Shown here one piece after another: positions 47,852 to 56,406 of a DNA stretch of 64,000 nt. This DNA is from Sphingomonas natans (GTDB lineage: Bacteria; Pseudomonadota; Alphaproteobacteria; Sphingomonadales; Sphingomonadaceae). The translations under genes and the position numbers were made by a program. Positions within the stretch are counted from its first letter, which is position 1. Every line of letters begins with the position of its first letter. The notes below the pieces were generated by a model. The model made no database searches, was not told where the DNA came from, and saw only the letters and a program-made list of their open reading frames with translations. Location: the NCBI RefSeq assembly GCF_030546695.1, contig NZ_JAUOTP010000012.1, positions 113,871-177,870 of the forward strand. Reading direction: 5' to 3'.

Positions 47852-48334
47852 ATGGCCCTGCCCGTCGATTTCGACGACATCTTCCACATCACCGGGCTTC
47901 CGGGGCTGACACGCGACATCCAGTTCGCGCTCGCGCCGGTCTTCCTGCTCAACGGCATCGGCCTGATCCTCAACATGCTGACCGGGCGCTTGAGCCGCAT
48001 CGTCGATCGCGCGCGCGACATCGAGGAGGTGTTCACCCCGCGCGATCATCCCCGCCACGCCCAGCAGGTCGCCGAGCTGCGCATCCTCGATCGCCGCATG
48101 ACGATCGTGAACAATTCGATCTTCCTGGCGACGGCGAGCGCGGTGGTGCTGTGCAGCCTCGTCGCGGGCATCTTCATCGCCCGGCTGGTCGGCGTAGGCT
48201 TCGCGCGAACCTTGTCGCTGCTGTTCGCGATCTCGCTGCTGCTGCTGATCGCGAGCCTGATGCTGTTCCTGATCGAGGTCCGCATCGCCGTCGCCGCGAT
48301 CCGCGTGCGGGACGAACTGCTGGAGCGAAGCTGA
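47852..48334 (+). CDS. DUF2721 inner-membrane protein
   Basis: 160 residues. A start MALPVDFDDIFHITGLPGLTRDIQFALAPVFL leads to three or four hydrophobic segments (FALAPVFLLNGIGLILNML, IFLATASAVVLCSLVAGIFIARL, LLFAISLLLLIASLMLFLIEV) and a charged loop RIVDRARDIEEVF. This is the DUF2721 family, of unknown function. GAGAGGA stands upstream of the ATG. It is followed by a bidirectional terminator. Confidence 0.88.
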   Translation: MALPVDFDDIFHITGLPGLTRDIQFALAPVFLLNGIGLILNMLTGRLSRIVDRARDIEEVFTPRDHPRHAQQVAELRILDRRMTIVNNSIFLATASAVVLCSLVAGIFIARLVGVGFARTLSLLFAISLLLLIASLMLFLIEVRIAVAAIRVRDELLERS

Positions 48335-48383
48335 CCTCATCTTCCTCATCGAAGATGGGGAGGACGAAGAAGCCTCAAAGAAA

Positions 48384-48412
48384 AAAGGACCGCCGGGTTG
48401 CCCCGACGGCCC
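48384..48412 (-). terminator. Strong rho-independent terminator, minus strand (usable in both directions)
   Basis: The stem reads GGGCCGTCGGGG / CCCGGCGGTCC with a short CAA loop; on the minus strand it is followed by TTTTTTCTTT (48386-48377). It ends the small transcript candidate at 48.4-48.6 kb; on the plus strand TTCTT follows, so it could also end the DUF2721 transcript. Confidence 0.85.
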
Positions 48413-48523
48413 TTCTTACATGGTCAGCGGCCGGATAATCGGCCCGGGAGACCCCCGGCGCTACGCTGAAGCATCCTGATTCATTCCATCGCGCGCGATG
48501 CGACGATGGCCGTGTTCAGGGCT

Positions 48524-48580
48524 TCAGGAGCGCGTCTCCCGAACGGACTGAACCGACCCCCAAGCTGAACCATGAGACAT
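48524..48580 (-). CDS. 18-residue peptide with a perfect 13-base anti-16S ribosome site (MSHGSAWGSVQSVRETRS)
   Basis: The frame has 18 codons and a TGA. AAGGAGGTGATCC (48594-48582), the exact complement of the 3' end of 16S rRNA, precedes the ATG with ideal spacing (GGAGG then seven bases). Ribosomal loading this strong on so short a frame suggests a leader peptide, a decoy for ribosomes or a functional small peptide. No homolog is claimed. Confidence 0.5.
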   Translation of the reverse strand: MSHGSAWGSVQSVRETRS

Positions 48581-48705
48581 CGGATCACCTCCTTTCGCTA
48601 CGTTGAAGAGCAAGGCGAATGTGAGTCAGATCGAGCCCCATCGCAAGCCCTTGATTCACAATTTTTTCGCGTCAGGATAGCGCGCTTCCGCCGGGAAGCC
48701 GCGCG

Positions 48706-49230
48706 TCAGGCGCCGCTGCGGCAATCCTCGATCACGCGCGCCGGCTCGGCCCAGGCGGGCACCATCAGCAAGGGCTGCCCCGGCACCGCATAGGAGACGC
48801 GGCCGCGGCTGAAGGCGATGCGATCGAGGAAGGGATCGGCGGCGGCGAGACTGGCCTCGCTCTGACCGGCGGCGCCGGCGACGAGCGGAAGATCGCGCCC
48901 CGCATAAGAGGTGGTGATCGTCAGCGCGCCGGTCGCGGTGCCGGCCAGCACCATGTGTATCCGCCGCGCGGCACGATCGCAGCGGATCACGAGCGCGGGC
49001 TTGTCCGGGCTGCCGAAGCGCGCGGCCGAACCGCTCGCCTCGGCCGCGTAGCTCCAGCGTCCGGCAGAAAGCGGCAGATCGCGCCAGTCGGTGTCGGTCG
49101 CCACCGGTGCAGCTGGGGCGGGCGGGGCCGGCGTCGGCGCTGCGGTGGCCACGCGGGGTGGCGCGGTCGCACAGCCGGCGAGAACCGACAGCAAGGCCAT
49201 CGACGATAGGACGGGGAAAATTCTGGTCAC
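48706..49230 (-). CDS. Lipoprotein of unknown function
   Basis: 174 residues from a GTG at 49230; ATG at 49272 is an alternative that would add 14 residues. The N-terminus VTRIFPVLSSMALLSVLAGC is a lipoprotein signal with lipobox LAGC, followed by a Pro/Ala/Thr linker and a compact beta-rich domain (GRWSYAAEASGSAARFGSPD, ALVIRCDRAARRIHMV). The last part RVIEDCRSGA holds a second cysteine, so a disulfide is likely. The function is unknown; a similar layout is widespread in sphingomonads. Confidence 0.7.
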   Translation of the reverse strand: MTRIFPVLSSMALLSVLAGCATAPPRVATAAPTPAPPAPAAPVATDTDWRDLPLSAGRWSYAAEASGSAARFGSPDKPALVIRCDRAARRIHMVLAGTATGALTITTSYAGRDLPLVAGAAGQSEASLAAADPFLDRIAFSRGRVSYAVPGQPLLMVPAWAEPARVIEDCRSGA

Positions 49231-49348
49231 GCGGACGGTCAATGGCCGATTGTGCGCCGGGACGGAAGCCATGGTGGGAACGCGGGAGGGGGGTGGGGGG
49301 TTTTCACACTCGAACCCGGCACGACGCCGGACACATAGGAGTTTCATC

Positions 49349-49528
49349 ATGGGCGAGATCACGGACAAGATCACGGGCGCAGCCAATGAAGCCATCGGCA
49401 AGGTCAAGCGCGCGATCGGCGAGCATACCGACCGCCCCGACATCACCGCCGAGGGCGATGCGCAGGAAGCTAAGGGCGATCTGCAGAGCGCCAAGGGCGA
49501 CGTGAAGGGCGTGATCAACAAGATCTGA
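49349..49528 (+). CDS. CsbD-family (UPF0337) stress-response protein
   Basis: 59 residues: MGEITDKITGAANEAIGKVK then RAIGEHTDRPDITAEGDAQE and AKGDLQSAKGDVKGVINKI, the standard CsbD helical, highly soluble protein. It is induced by general stress in many bacteria, and its role is not settled. AGGAG stands nine bases before the ATG. A rho-independent terminator follows. Confidence 0.9.
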   Translation: MGEITDKITGAANEAIGKVKRAIGEHTDRPDITAEGDAQEAKGDLQSAKGDVKGVINKI

Positions 49529-49548
49529 TCCCTCCCGGAACGACAGCA

Positions 49549-49583
49549 AACGCGTCGGCCTGCGGCCGGCGCGTTTTCTTTTT
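49549..49583 (+). terminator. Rho-independent terminator after the CsbD gene
   Basis: aacgcgtcggcc, loop tgc, ggccggcgcgtt and then ttctttttg form a 12-base stem with one mismatch followed by a T-rich tract. It ends the CsbD transcript about 20 bases after the stop. Confidence 0.8.
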
Positions 49584-49634
49584 GTTCCTAGCCGATGATC
49601 GAGATCAATTGCATCGCGAAGCCATTCCTCTATT

Positions 49635-50249
49635 TTGCCGGGCGTGGGGGATGGTTGGTTGAATGCTTGGACGGTTCCGGCGCTTGTCGCACTCGGCAGC
49701 TATCTGCTCGGATCGATTCCGTTCGGCCTGATCCTGGCGCATTTCGGCGGCGCGGGTGATCTCCGCGCGATCGGCTCCGGCAATATCGGCGCGACCAACG
49801 TGCTGCGGACCGGGCGCAAGGGCCTCGCCGCCGCGACATTGGCGCTCGATGCCGCCAAGGGCGCTGTCGCGGTGCTGATCGCCGAACGGGTCCTGCCCGG
49901 GCTGGGGCCGCTCGCCGGCGTCTTCGCCTTCTACGGCCACCTCTTCCCCGTCTGGCTGCGCTTTCGCGGCGGCAAGGGGATCGCCACCTATCTCGGCATC
50001 GCGCTGGCTTTGTTCTGGCCGTGCGGCCTGACCTTCGCGATCGTCTGGCTGGCGGCCTCGCTGCTGACGCGCCATTCGTCGATCGGCGGAATCGGCGCAG
50101 CCCTGCTGACGCCCGTCTGCGCGGCCTATTTCTTCGAATCTGCGCTGACGCTCATGTTCCTGGCATTCGGGCTGACCGTGCTGTGGACGCACCGCGCCAA
50201 TATCGTCCGCCTCTTTGCTGGGACCGAGCCGCGCATTGGCGACCGCTGA
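49635..50249 (+). CDS. plsY: Glycerol-3-phosphate acyltransferase PlsY
   Basis: About 204 residues. ALGSYLLGSIPFGLILAH, IGSGNIGATNVLRTG, RFRGGKGIATYLG and ALTLMFLAFGLTVLWTHRANI are the PlsY landmarks; five or more membrane spans are present. PlsY makes lysophosphatidic acid from acyl-phosphate and glycerol-3-phosphate, the first step of phospholipid synthesis. The start is uncertain: the in-frame candidates are TTG 49635 and GTG 49644, neither with a clear ribosome site. The next gene (dprA) overlaps its stop by 14 bases. Confidence 0.93.
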   Translation: MPGVGDGWLNAWTVPALVALGSYLLGSIPFGLILAHFGGAGDLRAIGSGNIGATNVLRTGRKGLAAATLALDAAKGAVAVLIAERVLPGLGPLAGVFAFYGHLFPVWLRFRGGKGIATYLGIALALFWPCGLTFAIVWLAASLLTRHSSIGGIGAALLTPVCAAYFFESALTLMFLAFGLTVLWTHRANIVRLFAGTEPRIGDR

Positions 50250-51351
50250 GGCGATCGATCCGGCGGCTCTGGACGCCGACGCGCTCGACCGGCTGAGGCT
50301 CATCCGCACGCCGTCGATCGGCCCGATCACCTTTCGCCAGTTGCTGGGACGGTTCGGATCGGCGCGCGCGGCGATCGAGGCGCTGCCCGATCTCGCGCGG
50401 CGCGGCGGCGGACGCGCGCCTGCCATGCCCGCCGCCGGCGAGATCGCGCGCGAGGCGGAGAAGGTGCGGGCGATCGGTGGAGCCTATCTGCTGCTCGGCC
50501 GGCCGGGCTACCCCGATCTGCTCGCCGAACTGGAGGATGCGCCTCCCGCTCTGATCGTGATCGGCGATGCCGCGCTCGCGGCCAGACCGGCGGTGGCGAT
50601 GGTCGGCGCGCGCAACGCGTCGGCGGCGGCGATCCGCTTCGCCCGCGCGCTGGCGCATGATCTGGTGGCCGGGGGCGAAATCGTCGTCTCGGGGCTGGCG
50701 CGCGGGATCGATACCGCCGCGCATGTCGGCGCGCTCGACGGCGGCACGATCGCGGTCGTCGCGGGCGGCGCGGACATCTTCTACCCGCCCGAGAATGAGC
50801 GATTGCAGCGCGCGATCGGCGAGCGCGGGCTGCTCGTCGCCGAACAGCCGCCGGGCACCGAACCGCGCGCGCGCCATTTCCCCTATCGCAACCGGATCAT
50901 CGCCGGGCTCGCGCGCGGCACGGTCGTCGTCGAGGCGGCGCCCAGATCGGGATCGCTGATCACCGCGCGGCTCGCTGCGGAGGCGGGGCGCGAGGTGATG
51001 GCGGTGCCCGGCTCGCCGCTCGATCCGCGCGCGCAGGGCTGCAATCTGCTGATCCGCGAGGGCGCGACGCTCGTCCAGAGCGCGGCCGACATCATCGAGG
51101 CGCTCCAGCCGCTCGGCGGTCCTGGTGCGGCGCCCGTCCGCCTTCTCCGCGAGGAGCCGATGCCGGTCGACGTCGAGGATCGCGAACGGCGGGCCATCGG
51201 CGATCTGCTCGGCCCGGTCCCCGTCGGCGTCGACGAGATCGTGCGGCTCTCCGGGCTGGCGCCCGCTCTCGTGCAGACGGTGCTGCTGGAGTTCGAACTC
51301 GCGGGACGGCTGGAGCGCCATGCGGGCGGCCGGGTCAGCCTTTGCGGTTGA
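50236..51351 (+). CDS. dprA: DNA-processing protein DprA
   Basis: 371 residues from a TTG at 50236 (an earlier TTG at 50215 is possible). The Rossmann-like core contains AMVGARNASAAAIRFARALA, VSGLARGIDTAAHVGAL, VVAGGADIFYPPENERL, NRIIAGLARGTVVVEAAPRSGSL and AVPGSPLDP. DprA loads RecA on incoming single strands during transformation. N-terminal and C-terminal helix-turn-helix parts (RLIRTPSIGPITFRQLL and VDEIVRLSGLAPALVQTVL) are present. It overlaps plsY, so the two are coupled. Natural competence genes are not seen otherwise. Confidence 0.95.
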   Translation: MATAEAIDPAALDADALDRLRLIRTPSIGPITFRQLLGRFGSARAAIEALPDLARRGGGRAPAMPAAGEIAREAEKVRAIGGAYLLLGRPGYPDLLAELEDAPPALIVIGDAALAARPAVAMVGARNASAAAIRFARALAHDLVAGGEIVVSGLARGIDTAAHVGALDGGTIAVVAGGADIFYPPENERLQRAIGERGLLVAEQPPGTEPRARHFPYRNRIIAGLARGTVVVEAAPRSGSLITARLAAEAGREVMAVPGSPLDPRAQGCNLLIREGATLVQSAADIIEALQPLGGPGAAPVRLLREEPMPVDVEDRERRAIGDLLGPVPVGVDEIVRLSGLAPALVQTVLLEFELAGRLERHAGGRVSLCG

Positions 51352-51403
51352 GTGCGCGCGGCTCCGCCGCCACAGTGCGGATCAGGCGGCGGGGGAGCGG
51401 ACG

Positions 51404-52228
51404 ATGATAGCGGTGATGGCGATGATGATGGCCGCAAGCTCCGACACGTCGGCGGCGGCGACCAAGCCCTACCGCATCCTCGTGCCGATCGGACAGCAGG
51501 CGGGCTGGTTCCAGGCGGAGGATTATCCCCCCATCTCGATCGCGCAGAAGGCCGAGGGCATCGTCCATTTCGCGGTGGAGATCAGCCCGGACGGCAAGCC
51601 GACGGCGTGCCGGATCGTGAAGAGCAGCGGAAACGAGGGGCTGGACGGCGCGACCTGCAAGGCGCTGATGGCAAGGGCGCGCTTCCACCCGCTGATCGAC
51701 AAGAAGGGGCAGCCGACGACCGCGACCTTCGATCAGGTTGTCCGCTGGCGGCTGCCGGTCAAGACCGCCACCGAGGAGATCAGCGACCGCACCTTCACCG
51801 CGCATGCGATCATCGCCCCGACCGGTGAGGTCGTCGAATGCACGATGAGCGGATCGGGGCCCGCGCGCTTCGGCACCAGCGGCAACAACTGCGGGCCGTT
51901 CGGCGAGCGCGGCTTTCTCGCCAATCTGATGGGCGCGGATTATGCCAAGGCGCGGACCAGCGATATCCGCCTTCAGGTCAGCTACGAGGGCCTGCCCGAG
52001 CATGGCGCGGGCAGGACGCCCGATTTCTACCTGCTGCTCGCCGAATCCGAAATCGCGGTCAATCGCGACGGATCGATGGGCAAATGCACGAGCGTGCGCC
52101 CGCTGCAGATGCAGGGCCGCAGCGTCGATCTGTGCAATATCGTCGCGATGGCGCCGCCACGCTTCCAGCCGGGCACGGTCAACAAGCGCGCGATCTTCGT
52201 GCTGGACCTGTCCGTCTCGTACAAGTGA
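51404..52228 (+). CDS. Protein with TonB C-terminal-type domain(s)
   Basis: 274 residues from the ATG at 51404, with GGGGGAG nine bases upstream. Residues about 35-125 (QAEDYPPISIAQKAEGIVHFA, ISPDGKPTACRIVKSSGNEG) form the TonB C-terminal-like fold that energy-transducing and periplasmic proteins share; a second, less clear repeat may occur near residues 140-270. There is a weak N-terminal span (MIAVMAMMMAASSD). It may act as a periplasmic or membrane accessory, but no TonB box partner is visible. Confidence 0.7.
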   Translation: MIAVMAMMMAASSDTSAAATKPYRILVPIGQQAGWFQAEDYPPISIAQKAEGIVHFAVEISPDGKPTACRIVKSSGNEGLDGATCKALMARARFHPLIDKKGQPTTATFDQVVRWRLPVKTATEEISDRTFTAHAIIAPTGEVVECTMSGSGPARFGTSGNNCGPFGERGFLANLMGADYAKARTSDIRLQVSYEGLPEHGAGRTPDFYLLLAESEIAVNRDGSMGKCTSVRPLQMQGRSVDLCNIVAMAPPRFQPGTVNKRAIFVLDLSVSYK

Positions 52229-52244
52229 GCGGGGAGGAGGCGCG

Positions 52245-52976
52245 CTACTTCTTGCCCGTCGCGTCGCTGGCGGCGACGCGGACCCGGCGGAGCGATCCGC
52301 CGCTCTGCCCGTCGGGCGTGTCGGCCATGTCGATCACGCACATCATCTTGAATTCGGGATGCGGGCCGCAGGCGACGCCCGCATAGCGCAGATGGCCGGC
52401 GAACAGCATGTTGCGGTGGCCGCGATCGGGCACGCCATCGTCGACGATCAGCTGGCGGATGACGTCGGCGGCATCCACCGCGCCATAGGCGATGACCTCG
52501 GCCACGAGCGGCCCCCCGCCGCGCTTGACGACGCGGTCGCTCGGCGCCGAGCCGTCCGCGCTGTAATGGCCGGTGCGCCCCGAAATGCTCTGCTCGGCGA
52601 CATGGTCGGCGGCCGCCGCCGCCAATATGTCGGCGGGCTGGAGCGGGGCGAGCATGGTCTGGCTCGCGAGATAGGCGATCGCCTCGTCCACCGGCGCGGT
52701 CCCCTCGACCGTCTCATAATCGACCGGGTTGCCGGGCATCACGACGATATTGGCCTTGAAGAAGCCGCGATAGGTCTTGAGCCCGCCGGTATAGGTCGCG
52801 GGATCGGTGCGCGCCGCATTGAGCGCGGCGAGCACGGCCTGTTCCATCCCGCGATGGTCCGCAGGCGCCTGCGCGACAGCCGCCTGCGCCGAAAGCGCAG
52901 CGGCCATACCCGCAAGCCAAACCCCGAACGCCCGCACGCCCCAAGCCCCTTGTTCTTTTGCGACGGAAAGCTTCAT
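52245..52976 (-). CDS. CAP/SCP-domain exported protein
   Basis: 243 residues from the ATG at 52976. A signal peptide (VWLAGMAAALSAQAAVAQ) is followed by the CAP start MEQAVLAALNAARTDPATY and the CAP motifs ILAAAAADHVAEQSISGRTG, GHYSADGSAPSDRV and RGHRNMLFAGHLRYAGVACG. The His/Glu positions of the CAP cavity are partly kept. These proteins are secreted and may bind lipids or act as proteases; the role here is unknown. It is convergent with the TonB-like gene, with 16 bases between the stops. Confidence 0.85.
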   Translation of the reverse strand: MKLSVAKEQGAWGVRAFGVWLAGMAAALSAQAAVAQAPADHRGMEQAVLAALNAARTDPATYTGGLKTYRGFFKANIVVMPGNPVDYETVEGTAPVDEAIAYLASQTMLAPLQPADILAAAAADHVAEQSISGRTGHYSADGSAPSDRVVKRGGGPLVAEVIAYGAVDAADVIRQLIVDDGVPDRGHRNMLFAGHLRYAGVACGPHPEFKMMCVIDMADTPDGQSGGSLRRVRVAASDATGKK

Positions 52977-53126
52977 GAGCGTCCGCATTAACCCTGCACC
53001 CTTAGCAGATCGTGAAAGGGCCGAAAACGACCTATTGCGAATCCGTTACGAGAATGGGCGCTTGACGGTTGCACGCGGACCTCTCCACCCTCGTGCGTGT
53101 ACGTGAAGGAATGGCAAAGCCGTCTT

Positions 53127-55700
53127 ATGAAACTGGTCGTCGTAGAATCTCCTGCAAAAGCAAAGACCATCGAGGGTTACCTCGGCGCCGGGCACAAGGT
53201 GCTCGCCTCCTATGGCCATGTCCGCGATCTGCCCGCCAAGGATGGCTCGGTCGATCCGGACAATGGCTTCGCGATGGAATGGGAGCCTTATGCCGACAAG
53301 GCCGCGCGGCTGAAGGCGATCGTCGACGAGGCCAAGGGCGCCGAGTCGCTGATCCTCGCGACCGATCCCGATCGCGAGGGCGAGGCGATCAGCTGGCACG
53401 TCCAGGAGCTGCTCCGCAAGCGCAAGGCGCTGCCCGCCAACGTCCAGCGCGTGACCTTCAACGCGATCACCAAGGCCGCCGTGCTGGATGCGATGGCGAA
53501 CCCGCGCGCGCTCGACGAGGATCTGATCGATGCCTATCGGGCGCGCCGCGCGCTCGATTATCTGGTCGGCTTCACGCTCTCGCCGGTGCTGTGGCGCAAG
53601 CTGCCCGGCGCCAAATCGGCGGGCCGCGTCCAGTCGGTGACGTTGCGCCTCGTCGTCGATCGCGAGCGCGAGATCGAGCTGTTCCGCGCGCAGGAATATT
53701 GGTCGGTCATCGCCAATCTGGAACAGGATGGGGTGGGTTTCAGCGCGCGTCTGGTTCGCTGGAAGGGTGAGAAGCTCGATCGCCTGTCGCTTGGCAATGG
53801 CAATGATGCCGAGGCCGCCAAGCGCGATGTCGAGGCGGGCCGCTTCTCGGTCGCGAGCGTCGAGACCAAGCCGCTCACGCGCAATCCGCCCCCGCCCTTC
53901 ACGACATCGACGCTCCAGCAGGAAGCCGCGCGCAAATTGGGCTTCTCGGCCAGCCACACGATGCGCGTCGCGCAGGATCTCTACGAGCAGGGCGCGATTA
54001 CCTATATGCGCACCGACGGCGTGCAGATGGACCACAGCGCCATCTCGGCCGCGCGCGCCGCGATCGTCGATCGCTATGACGGCGGCTACATCCCCGAAAA
54101 GCCGCGCCTCTACACGACCAAGGCCAAGAATGCGCAGGAAGCGCATGAGGCGATCCGCCCGACCGATTTCGGCCGCGACAAGGCCGGCGGCGGCGATCAT
54201 GCGCGGCTCTACGAGCTCGTCTGGAAGCGCGCGCTCGCCAGCCAGATGCAATCGGCGCGGCTGGAGCGCACCACGATCGAGCTGACCGACGGCACCGGCC
54301 AGCACGCCTTGCGTGCGACCGGCCAGGTCGTGCTCTTCCCCGGCTATCTCGCGCTCTACGAGGAAGGCCGCGACGACGAGGGCGACGAGGACGCCAAGCG
54401 CCTGCCGCGCATGTCCGAGGGCGATGCGCCCGCCAAGCGCGACGTGCTGGCCGAGCAGCATTTCACCCAGCCGCCGCCGCGTTATTCGGAAGCGAGCCTC
54501 GTCAAGAAGATGGAGGAGCTCGGCATCGGCCGGCCTTCGACCTATGCCTCGATCCTGCAGACGCTCAAGGATCGCGAATATGTGAAGCTGGAGAAGAACC
54601 GCTTCCACGCCAACGAGAATGGCCGGCTCGTCACCGCCTTCCTCGAGCGCTTCTTCGAACGCTATGTGTCGTTCGATTTCACCGCGGGCCTGGAGGATCA
54701 GCTCGACGAGGTGTCGGGCGGGCGCGCCGATTGGCAGGCCGTGCTCGAGGCCTTCTGGCGCGATTTCAAGCCCAAGACCGTCGAGGTGATGGAGCAGAAG
54801 CCGTCCGAAGTGACCGCCGCGCTCGATATCTTCCTCGAGCCCTTCCTGTTTCCCGACAAGGGCGACGGGACGGATGCGCGGCTCTGCCCCAATTGCGGCA
54901 ACGGCCAGCTCGCGCTGCGCGGCGGGCGATTCGGCGCGTTCGTCGCCTGCTCCAACTATCCCGAGTGCAAATATACGCGCCGTTTCGCGCAGGGCGGGGG
55001 CGAGGAGGTCGCCGATGCCGGGCCGGTGGAGCTCGGCAAGGATCCGGTGACGGGCGCGGAAGTCACGCGCCGCACCGGGCGCTTCGGCGCCTATGTCCAG
55101 CTGGGCGACGAGAAGGACGCCAAGCGCGCCTCGATCCCGAAGGATGTCGGTGAGGTCGAGCTGGAGCTGGCGCTGAAATTGCTGTCGCTGCCGCGCATCG
55201 TCGGCGTGCATCCCGAGACCGCGAAGGACATTACCGCCTCGATCGGCCGCTACGGCCCGTATCTGATGCACGACGGCAAATATGCGCGGCTGCAGTCGAC
55301 CGACGAGGTGTTCGAGACGGGCATGAACTCGGCGGTCGCCAAGCTCGCCGAGGCGGCGGCGGGCGGCGGTCGCGGGCGGGGTGCGGCGCGCGAGCCCTTG
55401 GCGACGTTCGGCGTCTCGCCGGTCACGTCCAAGCCGATCAAGGTGATGGAGGGCCGCTTCGGCGCCTATGTCACCGATGGCGAGACCAACGCGACCCTGC
55501 CCAAGGGCACCGATCCCAAGGATCTGACCGAGGAGGCGGCGCTGCTGCTGCTCGCCGAGCGCGCGGCCAAGGCGCCGGCCAAGGGCAAGAAAAAGAAACC
55601 GGCGCCCAAGGCCGCCGCGGCCAAGAAGCCCGCGGCCAAGAAGGCGCCGACCAAGAAACCTGCTGCCAAAAAGGCGCCGGCGAAGAAGGCGGCATCATGA
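53127..55700 (+). CDS. topA: DNA topoisomerase I
   Basis: 857 residues from the ATG at 53127. TOPRIM motifs VESPAKAKTIEGYLG and DPDREGEAI, the catalytic Tyr in GAITYMRTDGVQM, and a zinc ribbon CPNCGNGQLALRGGRF/CSNYPECKYTRRF are seen. It relaxes negative supercoils. The C-terminus is a strongly basic tail of Lys/Ala/Pro repeats (KKPAAKKAPTKKPAAKK), resembling histone H1 tails, about 30 residues long. The gene that follows overlaps its stop by four bases. Confidence 0.97.
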   Translation: MKLVVVESPAKAKTIEGYLGAGHKVLASYGHVRDLPAKDGSVDPDNGFAMEWEPYADKAARLKAIVDEAKGAESLILATDPDREGEAISWHVQELLRKRKALPANVQRVTFNAITKAAVLDAMANPRALDEDLIDAYRARRALDYLVGFTLSPVLWRKLPGAKSAGRVQSVTLRLVVDREREIELFRAQEYWSVIANLEQDGVGFSARLVRWKGEKLDRLSLGNGNDAEAAKRDVEAGRFSVASVETKPLTRNPPPPFTTSTLQQEAARKLGFSASHTMRVAQDLYEQGAITYMRTDGVQMDHSAISAARAAIVDRYDGGYIPEKPRLYTTKAKNAQEAHEAIRPTDFGRDKAGGGDHARLYELVWKRALASQMQSARLERTTIELTDGTGQHALRATGQVVLFPGYLALYEEGRDDEGDEDAKRLPRMSEGDAPAKRDVLAEQHFTQPPPRYSEASLVKKMEELGIGRPSTYASILQTLKDREYVKLEKNRFHANENGRLVTAFLERFFERYVSFDFTAGLEDQLDEVSGGRADWQAVLEAFWRDFKPKTVEVMEQKPSEVTAALDIFLEPFLFPDKGDGTDARLCPNCGNGQLALRGGRFGAFVACSNYPECKYTRRFAQGGGEEVADAGPVELGKDPVTGAEVTRRTGRFGAYVQLGDEKDAKRASIPKDVGEVELELALKLLSLPRIVGVHPETAKDITASIGRYGPYLMHDGKYARLQSTDEVFETGMNSAVAKLAEAAAGGGRGRGAAREPLATFGVSPVTSKPIKVMEGRFGAYVTDGETNATLPKGTDPKDLTEEAALLLLAERAAKAPAKGKKKKPAPKAAAAKKPAAKKAPTKKPAAKKAPAKKAAS

Positions 55701-56086
55701 GCGCGCGCCGGATCCTGATCATCGGCATCGCGCCCGATGCGGTCGATTTCTCCGATCCGGATCTGCCGCCGGGTGCGGATGCGGCGATGATCGCCGGCGG
55801 GCTCGCCGAGGCGCAGCTTCTGTTCGCCGCGCAGGGCGATCGGTGCGATCTGTGCCTGCTCGATCTGAAGGGACCGGCGGACGTGCCGATTGCGGCGCAG
55901 CTTGCGCGCGAGACCTATGATTGCATCGTCATCGGCGGCGGCATCCGCCTGCCGAGAGCCAATCTGGAGCTCTTCGAAGCGGTGGTGAATGCGGTCCATC
56001 GCCATGCGCCGGTCGTCCCGATCGCCTTCAACACATCGCCCGCGAACAGCGTCGAGGCTGCCGGGCGCTGGCTTGGCGAGCGCTGA
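55697..56086 (+). CDS. Unknown protein overlapping the end of topA
   Basis: 129 residues, starting ATGA within the topA stop, so it is translationally coupled to topoisomerase I. It looks like a Rossmann-like small domain: ARRILIIGIAPDAVDFSD, then AAQGDRCDLCLLDLKG and YDCIVIGGGIRL. The GGG loop could hold a nucleotide. I do not recognise a family. The location suggests a role linked to topoisomerase or its regulation; that is a guess. Confidence 0.6.
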   Translation: MSARRILIIGIAPDAVDFSDPDLPPGADAAMIAGGLAEAQLLFAAQGDRCDLCLLDLKGPADVPIAAQLARETYDCIVIGGGIRLPRANLELFEAVVNAVHRHAPVVPIAFNTSPANSVEAAGRWLGER

Positions 56087-56172
56087 TACGAATAGTTAAC
56101 GACCGTTTCGGGGCAGTACCCAATAATGTTTCGAATAGCGCCGGACGCTCGCTAGAACGCCCGGCGATCGGC

Positions 56173-56406
56173 TCAGGCGGCGAGATGCGGCGCGCGACGG
56201 TTGAAGCGCATCTGGGCGTTCAGTTGGCGAAGTCGCTGAAGCTTACGGACCCGCCACTGAACGCGCTGGAGCACATAAGCGCTGTCCCATTTGCGCATGC
56301 CGACGGCGGAGCTGATCTCGTCTGCGATGCGCACATAGGCATCCTCGCCATGCGCCAGCGAATATTGCTCGGCGAGACGTTCCAGCTCGAGTTCGTCGAT
56401 CTTCAT
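56173..56406 (-). CDS. Small helical protein of unknown function (77 aa)
   Basis: The ATG at 56406 is preceded by GTAGGTGGTT (SD-like). The protein is MKIDELELERLAEQYSLAHG, EDAYVRIADEISSAVG, MRKWDSAYVLQRVQWRVRKL, then a basic end (RFNRRAPHLAA). Heptad-like helices suggest a DNA-binding or regulatory role. It faces an AT-rich upstream region with possible promoter sequences. Not recognised. Confidence 0.55.
   Translation of the reverse strand: MKIDELELERLAEQYSLAHGEDAYVRIADEISSAVGMRKWDSAYVLQRVQWRVRKLQRLRQLNAQMRFNRRAPHLAA

Larger units (their letters stand above)
48377..48610 (-). ncRNA. Small stand-alone transcript candidate of about 230 nt with an internal 18-aa frame
   Basis: No larger gene occupies this strand, yet the region has an upstream AT-rich promoter-like area, a full-length Shine-Dalgarno, a short frame and a strong terminator (48384-48412). 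It is probably a short mRNA or dual-function small RNA. The transcription start is a guess based on position. Confidence 0.5.

Noticed and set aside
48582..48594. End of a 16S rRNA gene (ggatcacctcctt on the plus strand).
   Set aside because: The bases before it do not match the conserved 16S 3' region, and no rRNA sequence is near.
53046..55271. A 741-codon open frame on the minus strand opposite topA.
   Set aside because: Low-complexity, no recognisable motif, and topA on the other strand has all its catalytic motifs.
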